A DNA stretch of 64,000 nucleotides from Lysinibacillus fusiformis (GCF_007362955.1 NZ_CP041696.1:1426001-1490000), one strand, 5' to 3'. Numbered from the stretch's first letter, positions 8,283 through 17,014 are shown. Notes: generated from the sequence alone by a model not told the origin. A program made the numbers and translations.

Positions 8283-9425
8283 TTAACAGCCAATTAGACG
8301 AGAAATAACGAGTCTTTGAATTTCCGATGTACCTTCTCCAATTTCCATTAACTTAATGTCACGTAAATGACGCTCTACATCATATTCCTTCATATATCCT
8401 GAACCACCGTGAATTTGAATAGCTTGATTGCAAGTACGGAAGCCCATTTCAGAAGCAAATAATTTTGCCATCGCTGCTTCTTTACCAAATGGTTTCTTCT
8501 GATCCTTGAGCCACGCTGCCTTATGTACTAACGTACGTGCAAGCTCTATTTCCATTGCCATATCAGCTAATTTAAACTGTATTGCTTGTAATTTTGAGAT
8601 AGGTGCCCCAAATTGCTCGCGTTCTTTTGCGAATTGCAATGCTTTTTCATATGCTGCCTGCGCAATTCCTACTGATAACGCTGCAATCGAAATTCGACCA
8701 CCATCTAAAGTGTTTAAAAATTGACTAAAACCACGTTTTTCATCACCTAATAAATTAGTCCTTGGTACACGTACGTTTTGCAATACAATCTCACACGTAT
8801 TTGAACCACGTACACCCATTTTGTCGTAATTACAGTTGATTGTTACGCCAGGCGTATTAGCTGGTACGATAATGGACGAGATAATTTTTTTTCCATCTTC
8901 CCGTTTACCCGTTACTGCTGTAACGATAATTTGACGTGCGTGGCCAGCATTCGTAATCCAGCATTTTTCACCGTTAATGACATAATCATCACCTTCAATT
9001 ACCGCTGTTGTACGTGTGCCGCCCGCATCAGAGCCTGCATTGGGTTCGGTTAAACCGAATGCACCTAGCGTTTCACCTTTCGCTAATGGCACAAGCCACT
9101 CACGTTTTTGCTCCTCTGTTCCAAAATTATAAATTGGTGAAGCACCTAAACTAACTGCTGCTGCATAACTTAAACCTGTCCCCCCACACGCGCGACCAAT
9201 TTCTTCAACAGCAATTGCATAGGAGACAGTATCTCCACCAGAACCACCGTATTCTTCAGGAAAGGGGATACCCAATAATCCTAATTCTGCCATTTTTTCA
9301 AAGCTTTCTATTTTCATTGTTGATGTTTCGTCTACTTCACGCGCATAAGGTTTAATTTCTTTCTCTGCAAAATCGCGAACCATGTCTCGAATCATCACTT
9401 GCTCTTTTGTTAGTTCAAAATTCAT
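8283..9425 (-). CDS. yngJ: Acyl-CoA dehydrogenase (isovaleryl-/short-branched-chain type)
   Basis: A 380-residue flavoenzyme that introduces the first double bond, expected here to turn isovaleryl-CoA into 3-methylcrotonyl-CoA. Seen: '[14 protein letters not shown]' at about 123-136, 'WITNAGHA' at 156-163, and the C-terminal '[11 protein letters not shown]' with Glu364 at the usual catalytic-base position of short- and medium-chain dehydrogenases. Human isovaleryl-CoA dehydrogenase instead uses a Glu in its 'LDLER' segment; here that segment reads 'LDGGR' (241-244), with Gly243 in its place. The active site is therefore of the short-chain type, and the exact substrate is less certain than the operon suggests. 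An AGGGGG site precedes the ATG. The TetR operator lies 67 nt upstream. Confidence 0.92.
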   Translation of the reverse strand: MNFELTKEQVMIRDMVRDFAEKEIKPYAREVDETSTMKIESFEKMAELGLLGIPFPEEYGGSGGDTVSYAIAVEEIGRACGGTGLSYAAAVSLGASPIYNFGTEEQKREWLVPLAKGETLGAFGLTEPNAGSDAGGTRTTAVIEGDDYVINGEKCWITNAGHARQIIVTAVTGKREDGKKIISSIIVPANTPGVTINCNYDKMGVRGSNTCEIVLQNVRVPRTNLLGDEKRGFSQFLNTLDGGRISIAALSVGIAQAAYEKALQFAKEREQFGAPISKLQAIQFKLADMAMEIELARTLVHKAAWLKDQKKPFGKEAAMAKLFASEMGFRTCNQAIQIHGGSGYMKEYDVERHLRDIKLMEIGEGTSEIQRLVISRLIGC

Positions 9426-9491
9426 CCCAAGTTCCCCCTAATTTTAAATTCGCCATAGCGGATTTTGTTCAGACAACAGTTGCTCAATACT

Positions 9492-9509
9492 AAACCGACT
9501 AGTCGGTTT
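9492..9509. promoter_or_regulatory. Palindromic TetR-type operator
   Basis: AAACCGACT|AGTCGGTTT is a perfect 18-bp palindrome. It lies between the tetR stop codon (3 nt away) and the first enzyme gene of the operon. TetR-family dimers bind palindromes of this size and style. A TAGTAT box just past it could be a -10 element, which would put the operator inside a second promoter; that part is weak. Autoregulation and control of the enzymes by the neighbouring TetR protein is inferred. Confidence 0.75.
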
Positions 9510-9512
9510 GTA

Positions 9513-10169
9513 TTACTGATTAATAAAACCAGTCTCTGTAGCTGGATTCACCATTACCATAAATTGAATTGCTTCTTCCATAGCTTGTTCCGTGACAATC
9601 GCACGTAATATCATATCCGTAAAGACTTCCGTAATTTCCTCCATTGTCAATGGCCCTGTTTGTTTAAACCATTTATATGTCCAGTTAATCATCCCAACAA
9701 TAGCCATTGTTACAATCGTACACGGCAGTTCCGAACGAAAATCTTTTGTCTCCTGACCTTCAGCAATAACTTTTTGTAAAATATCGCGATATTGGTCACG
9801 CTTTTTATGAATAAGCACACTATACTCTTCTGGCAATGAACGGCTTTCTTCATAAAATACCGTTATATGTGCCTGATACACATCAAACACCTGTGTCAGG
9901 GTTTGTACCATTGCACATAAACGTGTAATTGGTGTGTCGTATTGATCGTAAGCCTCCTGTGACTGCTTGATAACGTAGGAAATAAATACATCATGAATTT
10001 CATACAGCAATTCATCTTTTGATTTGAAATTATGATAAAACCCACCTTTTGATGCACCAATATATTCGACAATTCGATCGACAGTTACACTGTGATAGCC
10101 ATCTTGTTGAAACAATACTAGGGAAGCGTCTACAATTCGTTGTTTTAACGTTTTCTTTACCATAGGCAT
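9513..10169 (-). CDS. TetR/AcrR family transcriptional regulator
   Basis: A 218-residue repressor-type protein with an N-terminal helix-turn-helix of the TetR family (residues about 10-55; 'RIVDASLVLFQQDGYHSVTV' then 'IVEYIGASKGGFYHNFKSKDEL'). An all-helical ligand-binding domain follows. Acyl-CoA-responsive members such as FadR and LiuR-like proteins commonly sit beside such operons. It is the first gene of the transcription unit and is followed at once by a perfect palindrome in front of the enzyme genes. It therefore most likely represses the operon and is released by a CoA-thioester of the pathway; the ligand is inference. The start may be Met1 or Met3; both fit an AGGGATG region. Confidence 0.9.
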   Translation of the reverse strand: MPMVKKTLKQRIVDASLVLFQQDGYHSVTVDRIVEYIGASKGGFYHNFKSKDELLYEIHDVFISYVIKQSQEAYDQYDTPITRLCAMVQTLTQVFDVYQAHITVFYEESRSLPEEYSVLIHKKRDQYRDILQKVIAEGQETKDFRSELPCTIVTMAIVGMINWTYKWFKQTGPLTMEEITEVFTDMILRAIVTEQAMEEAIQFMVMVNPATETGFINQ

Positions 10170-10261
10170 CTATCATCCCTCTTTATGACTCTACTCAATC
10201 ACTCTCTAAAAATAAGCACTTTACTTTTTTTGCCTGATTATAAAAATACTATGACATCATT

Positions 10262-10290
10262 AATATAGCATTCGAAAAAATGAGTGTCTA
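10262..10290 (-). promoter_or_regulatory. Sigma-A type promoter of the tetR-led operon
   Basis: On the minus strand TAGACA (10285-10290) is separated by 17 nt from TATATT (10262-10267), and a TG one base upstream makes an extended -10. It is about 90 nt before the tetR start. The rest of 10170-10514 is AT-rich and shows no gene. Confidence 0.6.
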
Positions 10291-10514
10291 GCATTTTTTA
10301 GAGAAACTAAAAGTAATTACGAGCATTTATTTTACTTAAAGCAGAAATATCAAACAGTCGCTTTAACTCCCTACATTACTTATCTTTGTATAACAACTTC
10401 CACTAGTGCAGTATAATTATTAAGCAATCATAAATACTTCCTTCGTCTTACTTGCTAATCATATACACTATATGTATGAATTCCTAAAGGATTTAATGCA
10501 CTCATTTTCGCAAT

Positions 10515-10543
10515 AAAAAAAGAGACTCTCTCAAAGTCTCTTT
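10515..10543 (-). terminator. Terminator downstream of transposase remnant
   Basis: AGAGACT and AGTCTCT form a stem, followed on the minus strand by a run of T. Hairpins of this sequence type often sit at the end of IS elements with DDE transposases. Confidence 0.6.
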
Positions 10544-10574
10544 CAGATGGCTGTACGTTTGTAAAGTCAGTGAC

Positions 10575-10838
10575 CTATGCCATATTCGTTTCGATTTCTT
10601 TAATTATTTGACACATGGAACGAATGCCGGAGACATACTGAATAAACGTCATTTTAATTAAGACAATGGGATCAATACTAGGACGGCCATATGGTGAATA
10701 GAGCATTTCAACCATTGGATAAATGAATGAAAAATCAATCGCAGCTTCTAGTTTACTTACTAAATGTTCTTCAAGCACCATTTGGTCAATTGTCAGCATT
10801 TCTAATGGATGTCGTTCATTATTACCATTTTTCGTCAT
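10575..10838 (-). pseudogene. Truncated IS transposase (N-terminal fragment)
   Basis: The fragment of about 87 residues matches the N-terminal domain (InsH/DUF772 type) of IS1182- or IS5-like transposases. The characteristic run 'YSPYGRPSIDPIVLIKM' is followed by 'FIQYVSGIRSMCQIIKEIET'. Intact members are around 450-500 residues and carry the DDE catalytic domain, which is absent here; the frame stops right after the N-terminal domain. The likely original start is the ATG at 10838, with GAGGGG upstream. The longer open frame to 10964 runs into an intergenic repeat (10865-11005) and is not original coding. No terminal inverted repeats could be paired, so this is a dead remnant. Confidence 0.8.
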
Positions 10839-10864
10839 CCTATCCATCCCCTCAATAAGACGTG

Positions 10865-11005
10865 CACTCGTTGATTGGAGCGCAGGTTGCGAGTGTAGCT
10901 GACGGCATTCGCCTTTCGCTACAGAGCAAAGCTTCCTGCGGGAATAGCATGAGTTGAAGGCCACGCAGGAGTGTAACGTCGAGGAGACTGAAGCCGTGCC
11001 CGCGT
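10865..11005. repeat. Intergenic repeat (family 1, diverged copy R4)
   Basis: It contains 'TTGGAGCGCAgGTTGCGAG', 'CCTGCGGGAAtAGCATGAG', 'CGCAGGAGTGtAaCGTCGAGGAG' and 'GCGTAGCGAAAaTCAGC', the block order of the family 1 repeats at 17424-17545 and 41941-42067. It directly abuts the transposase fragment. The DNA from here to the YkvI-type gene (11006-11088) holds nothing recognisable. Confidence 0.65.
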
Positions 11006-11088
11006 AGCGAAAATCAGCTGCTTTATATAAATACTTCTATTCTAGAAAGATTATTACGTTTTTGATACACGATTTCTACTTATCAACC

Positions 11089-12165
11089 CTAAATTTCTAT
11101 GCTCTTATTGTTTTTTGCACTTTTAGGTACTTTTCGTATCCATGCGATGATGACAGCAATGATTAATGCGAATCCTAAATAACCCATTGTTGAATACACT
11201 TTACCGACTAATGTTGTAAACCCAACTAAACTCGCTGCAAATCCTAGTAATCCAATTAAGACAATACTTGGCTTAAAATATTTATGTTCTGGTGCTACAA
11301 AACGTACCGTAAATGCATAAAACATGCCAACAGCGGTGTTGTACATCATGCCTAACAATGCGATTGACATAAGTACACCAACAAACGGGTGAATTTGTTT
11401 AGCCAGTTCTAATGTTGGCATCGCTACACCATCAACAACATCCAATTTTACGAACATTGCTATATGAATAAGCAATATTAAACCACCGAGCATGAGACCG
11501 CCAAGTAGCCCACCTACCCCTGCCACTTTGCGATCTTTCAGCGTACCGCCCATAACAATTAACATAGCTGCACCAGCTGCTATATTGTATGACACATACA
11601 AAAGGGCACCCATAAACCAGTTTGGTGCAGCAGATGCTTGCTCACTAGCGATCACTTCCTGTTCAGCAATCGTCAAATCCATCGTAAAAATTGAGTAGAC
11701 TAATATTATAAAGATAATGCCCATTAAATAAGGCGTTATTAATGCTATTATATTAATAATATTTTTCACATTTAATAACAATGTTAAAATAGTAAGAATC
11801 ACCATTATAATACTACCAACCATCGGGTTTATTCCAAACATTTGATGGAATGTAGAACCTGAGCCCGCAAACATTACTACAGCTACGCCAAATAAAAAGA
11901 ATGTAATTAAGACATCTAAGATAACCCCAACATAGCGTCCACCAATATGATAAATCACTGCTTTATGCGAGGTCGTTTGTAAATCCGTACCAAGTTGCGC
12001 TAAACTCATCCCTAAAAATGCAAATGCAATTGTTGCAACAATCGCCCCTGCAATACCGTACAAACCAAAGCTTGTAAAGTATTGCATGATTTCTTGGCCT
12101 GATGCAAAACCAGCCCCTACGATTAACCCAACTAATGCACCGCCTATTTGCCAACTCTTCTTCAT
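11089..12165 (-). CDS. YkvI-type membrane transporter
   Basis: An integral membrane protein of 358 residues with about ten hydrophobic segments, of the YkvI family (APC-superfamily fold, function not established). The N-terminal 'GLIVGAGFASGQEIMQYF' is the kind of broken first helix used for substrate and sodium binding in such carriers. It is the last gene of the D-amino-acid cluster, 18 nt after the racemase gene, so uptake or export of an amino acid or N-acyl amino acid is a reasonable guess. I start at the ATG at 12165 because AGGCAGGTG lies just before it. The longer frame begins with a TTG that touches the upstream stop codon. Confidence 0.85.
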   Translation of the reverse strand: MKKSWQIGGALVGLIVGAGFASGQEIMQYFTSFGLYGIAGAIVATIAFAFLGMSLAQLGTDLQTTSHKAVIYHIGGRYVGVILDVLITFFLFGVAVVMFAGSGSTFHQMFGINPMVGSIIMVILTILTLLLNVKNIINIIALITPYLMGIIFIILVYSIFTMDLTIAEQEVIASEQASAAPNWFMGALLYVSYNIAAGAAMLIVMGGTLKDRKVAGVGGLLGGLMLGGLILLIHIAMFVKLDVVDGVAMPTLELAKQIHPFVGVLMSIALLGMMYNTAVGMFYAFTVRFVAPEHKYFKPSIVLIGLLGFAASLVGFTTLVGKVYSTMGYLGFALIIAVIIAWIRKVPKSAKNNKSIEI

Positions 12166-12183
12166 GGAACACCTGCCTATCAA

Positions 12184-13290
12184 TTATTTATATGTTTTTT
12201 GTGCTACTGTAAATGAATTGATCGTGTCCACATTTACGTTATAGCCGATTCCTGCTATTTGAGGCACTTGAATATAACCGTCTTCTGCAACGACCTCTGG
12301 TTCGATGATATCCTTTTCCCAGTAACGATTTGAACCTGCTGTATCACCTGGTAATATGAAATTTGAGAGTGTTGTTAAAGCCACATTATGAGCACGTCCA
12401 ATTCCTGACTCCAGCATGCCGCCACACCAAACTGGGACATTATTTGCTTCACAGTAGTCATGAATTTTTTTCGCTTCTGTTAAGCCACCGACGCGACCAA
12501 TTTTAATGTTAATGATGCGAGTACTACCTAACTCTACTGCTTTTCGAGCATCTTCTAATGAATGAATACTTTCATCTAAGCAAATAGGTGTATCGATTAG
12601 TTCTTGTAATTTAGCATGGTCGATAATATCGTCAGATGCTAGTGGTTGCTCAATCATCGTTAACTGAAAGGCATCAAGCTGCTTTAACGTGTCCGCATCT
12701 GCTAGGCAATATGCCGAATTTGCATCTGCCATCAACGCTACATCTGGAAACGTTTCACGTAATGTACGCATCACTTCTACATCCCAACCTGGCTTTATTT
12801 TAATTTTCATCCGTTTATAGCCTTCTTTTACATATCCGTCTACTAAGCCAACCAAGTCCTCAATTGATTTTTGAATGCCAATACTAATACCAACTTCAAT
12901 TTTGTCCTTTTTGCCACCAAGCGCGGCTGCTAATGATTGATTCGTTTGCTGTGCATAAATATCCCAAATCGCACCTTCTAACGTTGACTTTGCCATATTA
13001 TTTTTGCGAATTGGTTTGAAGCGTTCATTGACTTCATCAGGATGACTAATTTCTTTATGCAAAATTAGCGGAATTAGGAAATCCTCTAGCATATGCCAGT
13101 TTGTTTGTAGCGTTTCTTCGTTGTACCATGGTGAATGGAATGCAACTGATTCTCCCCAGCCAATAGTACCTGAGTCATCTTTTGCTTCTAAAACTAAAAA
13201 GTCTCTATCGTCAAACGTACCAAAACTTGTTGTAAATGGTGCTTTTAATTTCATCTTCAGTTGGCGAATTGTAATTTCAGTAATTTTCAT
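12184..13290 (-). CDS. N-succinylamino acid racemase / o-succinylbenzoate synthase family enzyme
   Basis: An enolase-superfamily enzyme of 368 residues, of the MenC/NSAR subgroup. The catalytic set is complete: Lys162-x-Lys164, metal ligands Asp189 ('ADANSAY'), Glu214 ('IEQPL') and Asp239 ('LDESI'), and the second base Lys263 ('NIKIGRVGG'). Known family members racemise N-succinylamino acids, make o-succinylbenzoate for menaquinone, or do both. No men gene is nearby. The neighbours (GNAT acyltransferase and M20 hydrolase) match the pathway described in Geobacillus kaustophilus, in which D-amino acids are succinylated, racemised and desuccinylated to L-amino acids. Racemase function is therefore favoured. 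It starts 1 nt after the GNAT stop, with GGAAGGAG inside that gene. Confidence 0.92.
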   Translation of the reverse strand: MKITEITIRQLKMKLKAPFTTSFGTFDDRDFLVLEAKDDSGTIGWGESVAFHSPWYNEETLQTNWHMLEDFLIPLILHKEISHPDEVNERFKPIRKNNMAKSTLEGAIWDIYAQQTNQSLAAALGGKKDKIEVGISIGIQKSIEDLVGLVDGYVKEGYKRMKIKIKPGWDVEVMRTLRETFPDVALMADANSAYCLADADTLKQLDAFQLTMIEQPLASDDIIDHAKLQELIDTPICLDESIHSLEDARKAVELGSTRIINIKIGRVGGLTEAKKIHDYCEANNVPVWCGGMLESGIGRAHNVALTTLSNFILPGDTAGSNRYWEKDIIEPEVVAEDGYIQVPQIAGIGYNVNVDTINSFTVAQKTYK

Positions 13291-13291
13291 G

Positions 13292-14104
13292 TTAGTTAGC
13301 TCCTTCCAAGCCTAATGTTGCTAATTTTACGAGTACATACTCGTTATAGTTTTCCTGTTGCTGCAATTGAACTGCTGTATAACCTTGCGCAAATAAACTT
13401 TGTATCAATTGGCGAGTTTTCAAGCGCCAATCTAATGCCAATGCAGGGTCCTGTGCCTTTAACGTTTGAAAATCCCTCGGTACGGGTAATGTATACACCG
13501 CCTTATTAAAGATGGAATCTTCAGAAAATTTAAGATGTGGTAAGCCTTGCTCATTGAGCGTACAGCTTGCTACATTTACAGCGGTAGTTGCATCAATGGC
13601 AACATCGTTCACTACGTAGTCAGATGTTAAATACCAGCTCACCTCAAAACGATCGGAAGGTAATCCCTTATTTAAGCCATCCTGCATTTCGCCGTAGCAA
13701 TTTTCTACATACGTGTGGCAAACACCATTTAACTTTGACAGATTGAGATAACCATTACGTGTTTCCAGCGGGTCAAATGTCCACACCATTAAATCATAGC
13801 CTCGCTCAACTGCAATGGCTTGTTGAGCTTGTTTTAATGATTCTCCAATTCCTTGCGAACGATAATGCTCATCAATACCTAACATATGAGAACATAAATA
13901 ACTTTTTCCCTCTCGGAAACCAGCAAATCCATAGCTATAACCAACTAATTTGTCACCATCATAAGCTCCAACCACGATACCACCATTTTTCACCGCAGTT
14001 AATGTTTGATGAATTGGAATTGGTGGCATACCCCACACGTCATATTCGAGTTGTTGTACCTGCTCTAATTGTTCGATTGTTTTCACTTCACGAATATCAA
14101 TCAT
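13292..14104 (-). CDS. GNAT acyltransferase (probable succinyl-CoA:D-amino acid N-succinyltransferase)
   Basis: A 270-residue GNAT protein. The acetyl/acyl-CoA loop is seen as '[20 protein letters not shown]' (about 96-115), and '[23 protein letters not shown]' follows at about 125-147. This extended form is the one usually found beside N-succinylamino acid racemases. In that pathway it succinylates D-amino acids. The coding region is translationally tight with the racemase gene (1 nt). The upstream ribosome site is weak (GAAAGAAG). A 209-nt gap separates it from the M20 gene; I see no clear terminator or promoter in that gap, so it may be one unit with the upstream genes. Confidence 0.82.
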   Translation of the reverse strand: MIDIREVKTIEQLEQVQQLEYDVWGMPPIPIHQTLTAVKNGGIVVGAYDGDKLVGYSYGFAGFREGKSYLCSHMLGIDEHYRSQGIGESLKQAQQAIAVERGYDLMVWTFDPLETRNGYLNLSKLNGVCHTYVENCYGEMQDGLNKGLPSDRFEVSWYLTSDYVVNDVAIDATTAVNVASCTLNEQGLPHLKFSEDSIFNKAVYTLPVPRDFQTLKAQDPALALDWRLKTRQLIQSLFAQGYTAVQLQQQENYNEYVLVKLATLGLEGAN

Positions 14105-14313
14105 TCAAATCGCTTCTTTCTTATTCTTTTATCTCGTACTAACAGACGCTATAGCTCTCTCTAAACAAAAACTTAGATAAATCAAGCGCCTGCAAGTACT
14201 AGATTAGTTTTAAATTCCAACAAACGGTAATTCATTCAATGTCGTCGTCGAGAATAAAAGTTGAACTAAAGCACGCTGTTTATTGCCTCGATATATCCCA
14301 GCGAAGCTGCATT

Positions 14314-15429
14314 CTATAACGCACGTAAAATAGCTCTTGTAATAATACCTACACCTGTTATGAGACGTTCTCTATTAAATGTCATTTTCGGATGATGTAG
14401 TCCTGGCGTAACACCACAACCAAGTCCTAGCATCGTTGCTTTGAGTTCTGTCTTTTCATACGTATAAAAATGAAAGTCTTCTCCGCCTGGTGTAACAACC
14501 GGTGATGCGCACGCTACTTCCCCAACCACATCAATAATTGCTGCACGCATATGTTCTAATGCCTCATCATTCACTAATGCAGCAACAATATGTGCATCCA
14601 CTTGCAGTTCAATCTTCGCACAATACATTGCTTCCACCGATGCCTTTACACGTTCAATACCTTCTGTTAACGCATGCATCACTTCATTCGTTTGTGCACG
14701 TGCATCAATACTAAATGTTGCTTTTCCAGGAATAATATTAGCGGAAGTACCTCCTGCATTAAATTGCGTCATTTTTGCCGAGGCTGATACATTCGGATCT
14801 GTCCAAATTTTTTGTAGCCCCTCTACAATCGCTGCCCCTACCTCAATCGCGTTAATGCCAAGTTCAGGTCGTGCTCCATGTGCCTCTTCTCCGATAATCT
14901 TACCCGTGAAAAGTTTAGCCGCACCGTGATATAACGCTGGTGCATATGTTCCATCCTGTAATTCTTTCAGTGGACGAACATGAACGCCAAACAAGTATTC
15001 CAAGTCATCAATAACCCCTTTTTCGACTAGTGCACGAGCACCCTCTGCCTTTTCTTCCGCTGGTTGAAAAAGGATGCGCACTGCACCCGAAAGTGTTGAC
15101 TCCATGTCCTTTAAAAGTAATGCCGTGCCAATAGCCATGGTCATATGGCCATCATGACCACAAGAATGATTTGCCTTGAAAACACCGTCCACTTCTTGCC
15201 AAAGCGCGTCTATATCCGTTCGAAAGCCTACCCTGGGTACTCCTTTACCAATATCAACATAAAGACCCGTCATATCGTCGAACATTTGTGGTTCCATATT
15301 GGCTTCCCTCAGTAAATTTGCAATGTATTGCGTCGTTTGCTGTTCCTGCCAACTAATTTCTGCATGTTCATGTAAATGTAAAAATATTCCAGCAAGTCTT
15401 GGTTGTAAACTTTGTAAAACCTCGTTCAT
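14314..15429 (-). CDS. M20 family amidohydrolase (probable N-succinyl-L-amino acid desuccinylase)
   Basis: A 371-residue zinc amidohydrolase of the M20D (IAA-amino acid hydrolase / hippuricase) type. Metal-site motifs are 'RTDIDAL' at 70-76, 'HSCGHDGHM' at 88-96, 'AEEKAEGA' at about 130-137, 'HGARPE' at about 186-191 and a C-terminal 'HHP'. In the pathway proposed for this cluster it would release succinate from N-succinyl-L-amino acids. The start at 15429 is chosen because GGAG (15439-15442) lies 9 nt upstream. A Met at 15444 overlaps the RpiR gene by 10 nt and has no such site. The exact acyl group removed is inferred from context. Confidence 0.88.
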   Translation of the reverse strand: MNEVLQSLQPRLAGIFLHLHEHAEISWQEQQTTQYIANLLREANMEPQMFDDMTGLYVDIGKGVPRVGFRTDIDALWQEVDGVFKANHSCGHDGHMTMAIGTALLLKDMESTLSGAVRILFQPAEEKAEGARALVEKGVIDDLEYLFGVHVRPLKELQDGTYAPALYHGAAKLFTGKIIGEEAHGARPELGINAIEVGAAIVEGLQKIWTDPNVSASAKMTQFNAGGTSANIIPGKATFSIDARAQTNEVMHALTEGIERVKASVEAMYCAKIELQVDAHIVAALVNDEALEHMRAAIIDVVGEVACASPVVTPGGEDFHFYTYEKTELKATMLGLGCGVTPGLHHPKMTFNRERLITGVGIITRAILRAL

Positions 15430-15434
15430 CCTAT

Positions 15435-16316
15435 TCAACTCCATCGATTTGCAATAAAGCTATTTTGAAAATCATCATATTTTACGCGTTGACTTTCATA
15501 ATACTCATGATCCTGTGCTGTCATCCCAGCAATTAGCGTATTCAAAAATGAAATAAGTGCTGGCATAGCGTCAATCGTTGACATTTCTTGTTGCTCATTT
15601 GCAAACGTAATCGTTGCATACTGCGCAATAGGTGCTACTGGTGAATCTGTTATACCGATAATTTCACAATTTTTCCCTTGAATTTCTGCGGCTAATTGAA
15701 TTGGTTCTTTAAAATAGCGATGAAACGATAGAATTATAACTACAGAGTCCTCATCAATTTCTTGCAAAGCTCTAGCAATATTGTTCGTTTCCAACCCCAT
15801 AAGTACTACATTCGGACGTAATAAATTCAGCGTGAAGTATAACCATTTCGCAGCTAAATTCGAAGAACCGTAACCAATAATGTAAATCTTCTTCTTTGTA
15901 TGCAGTAACTCGGAAGCGCGGTTAAAATCTTTATCATTAATATTTGCGGCAACATTTAAAATCTGCGCTGCATCTCTTTCCATTGTTTGCTCATAAAAAC
16001 GAGGTTTTTCAAAAAGTGCTTGCTTTGATTCCAAATAATTTTGCAAACTACTACTTTTGCCCTCATTGAATAAGTGCATCGTTACTTCTCGCTGTAATTG
16101 AGCATATCCTGATAATCCCATCGCATAGCAAAATCGAATAACCGTCGTTTCACTGACACCTGCTTGCTCCCCAACATTCGTAGCTGAATGCATGCCAACA
16201 TACTGCAAATTTTTTAACATAAAGATTGCTACTTTTTGTTGGCTTTTAGAAAGTTTATGAAATTTTTCTTGAATGATATCTTGTATTGACCTATTGTCCA
16301 ACAAATTGAAGTGCAC
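15435..16316 (-). CDS. RpiR/MurR family transcriptional regulator
   Basis: A 293-residue regulator with the RpiR helix-turn-helix (residues about 1-77; 'SATNVGEQAGVSETTVIRFC' is the recognition part) and a SIS sugar/phospho-ligand domain (about 125-260, 'IYIIGYGSSNLAAKWL'). It is first in the D-amino acid cluster and its stop codon lies 5 nt before the start of the M20 gene. A palindrome (16337-16352) just upstream is a candidate operator. The start codon is uncertain: GTG at 16316 has no room for a ribosome site, whereas TTG codons at 16304 or 16301 have AAGGGTG upstream. SIS regulators usually sense phosphosugars; here an amino-acid-derived ligand would be unusual. Confidence 0.88.
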   Translation of the reverse strand: MHFNLLDNRSIQDIIQEKFHKLSKSQQKVAIFMLKNLQYVGMHSATNVGEQAGVSETTVIRFCYAMGLSGYAQLQREVTMHLFNEGKSSSLQNYLESKQALFEKPRFYEQTMERDAAQILNVAANINDKDFNRASELLHTKKKIYIIGYGSSNLAAKWLYFTLNLLRPNVVLMGLETNNIARALQEIDEDSVVIILSFHRYFKEPIQLAAEIQGKNCEIIGITDSPVAPIAQYATITFANEQQEMSTIDAMPALISFLNTLIAGMTAQDHEYYESQRVKYDDFQNSFIANRWS

Positions 16317-16336
16317 CCTTTTTTCATTTATTTTTC

Positions 16337-16352
16337 TGAAGTCTAAACTTCA
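16337..16352. promoter_or_regulatory. Candidate RpiR operator
   Basis: TGAAGT-CTAA-ACTTCA is a perfect 6-bp inverted repeat with a 4-bp spacer, 21 nt before the RpiR gene. RpiR-family sites often have the TGAA...TTCA form. A weaker relative (CTGAAATTTCTGA) lies about 60 nt further upstream. Confidence 0.5.
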
Positions 16353-16579
16353 TTTTTCATGTTACATAGCCTAGCATAGTTTTTTTCGCAATTCAATATC
16401 TTTTCTGAAATTTCTGATTTTATAAAATTTATTAAAGTAATACTGTTTGAAGAACTTTAAATAAAAGAAAGATAAAATAATGATTTCCCCGTCAATCTAA
16501 CCTCCTCCTAACCTAGATTTAGCTATATTGTATTTGTAACACAGGTTACCATACTAAATTTCCTAAGGAGGAATTATCG

Positions 16580-16867
16580 ATGAAAAAACTAGGTGTAGGA
16601 GCAGTAGCATTATCACTATTATTAGGAGGGGGCTATTCTTATTCTGCATTTGCCTCTTCGAATGAGGGATCAGTTGTAGAGTCACTTAAGGCAGAAGTTA
16701 AGAAATATGAAGTGGGAGAAAAAATGCCTGAAATTCCAGAAGGGGCAACGATGCTAGAAGAAATAGAATTAATAAAGGGAGAAGTTAAGACATATAAAGA
16801 GGGAGAAGAAATGCCTGAAATTCCAGAGGGAGCGACTATGCTTACAAAGGAAGAAGTAAAAGAATAA
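16580..16867 (+). CDS. Small secreted repeat protein
   Basis: A 95-residue exported peptide not matched to any family. It has a lysine-containing N-terminus, a hydrophobic stretch (residues 4-20) and a likely signal peptidase site after 'SAFA' (about residue 25). The mature part is acidic and holds two copies of a repeat ending 'MPEIPEGATML' (residues about 38-59 and 67-88), each preceded by 'EVK-Y--GE'. A clear AAGGAGGAATT site lies 8 nt before the ATG. A third, damaged repeat unit lies directly downstream in another frame (16867-16950), so the ancestral protein was longer. A terminator follows at 16972-17014. The function is unknown. Confidence 0.75.
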   Translation: MKKLGVGAVALSLLLGGGYSYSAFASSNEGSVVESLKAEVKKYEVGEKMPEIPEGATMLEEIELIKGEVKTYKEGEEMPEIPEGATMLTKEEVKE

Positions 16868-16950
16868 TCAATGAAGGAAGCGTTAAGACATATGACGTAG
16901 GGGAGATGCCTGAGATTCGAAAAGAAGCAATGCTCCCCCTACTAAGTTAA
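16867..16950 (+). pseudogene. Out-of-frame third repeat unit of the small secreted protein
   Basis: Reading from 16867, one frame away from the upstream gene, gives 'EGSVKTYDVGEMPEIRKEAML' compressed relative to the two intact repeats (one residue missing before MPEI, and PEGA changed). The frame then ends at TAA (16948-16950). A stop plus frame change separates it from the gene, so it is decayed coding sequence, not a separate gene. Confidence 0.6.
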
Positions 16951-16971
16951 CTGTAACAATATAGCAATTGA

Positions 16972-17014
16972 AAACAGCCTGAATCCCATATTCACAAGAA
17001 TTCAGGCTGTTTTA
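16972..17014 (+). terminator. Terminator of the small secreted protein gene
   Basis: AACAGCCTGAAT pairs with ATTCAGGCTGTT, followed by TTTTATAT. Confidence 0.85.
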
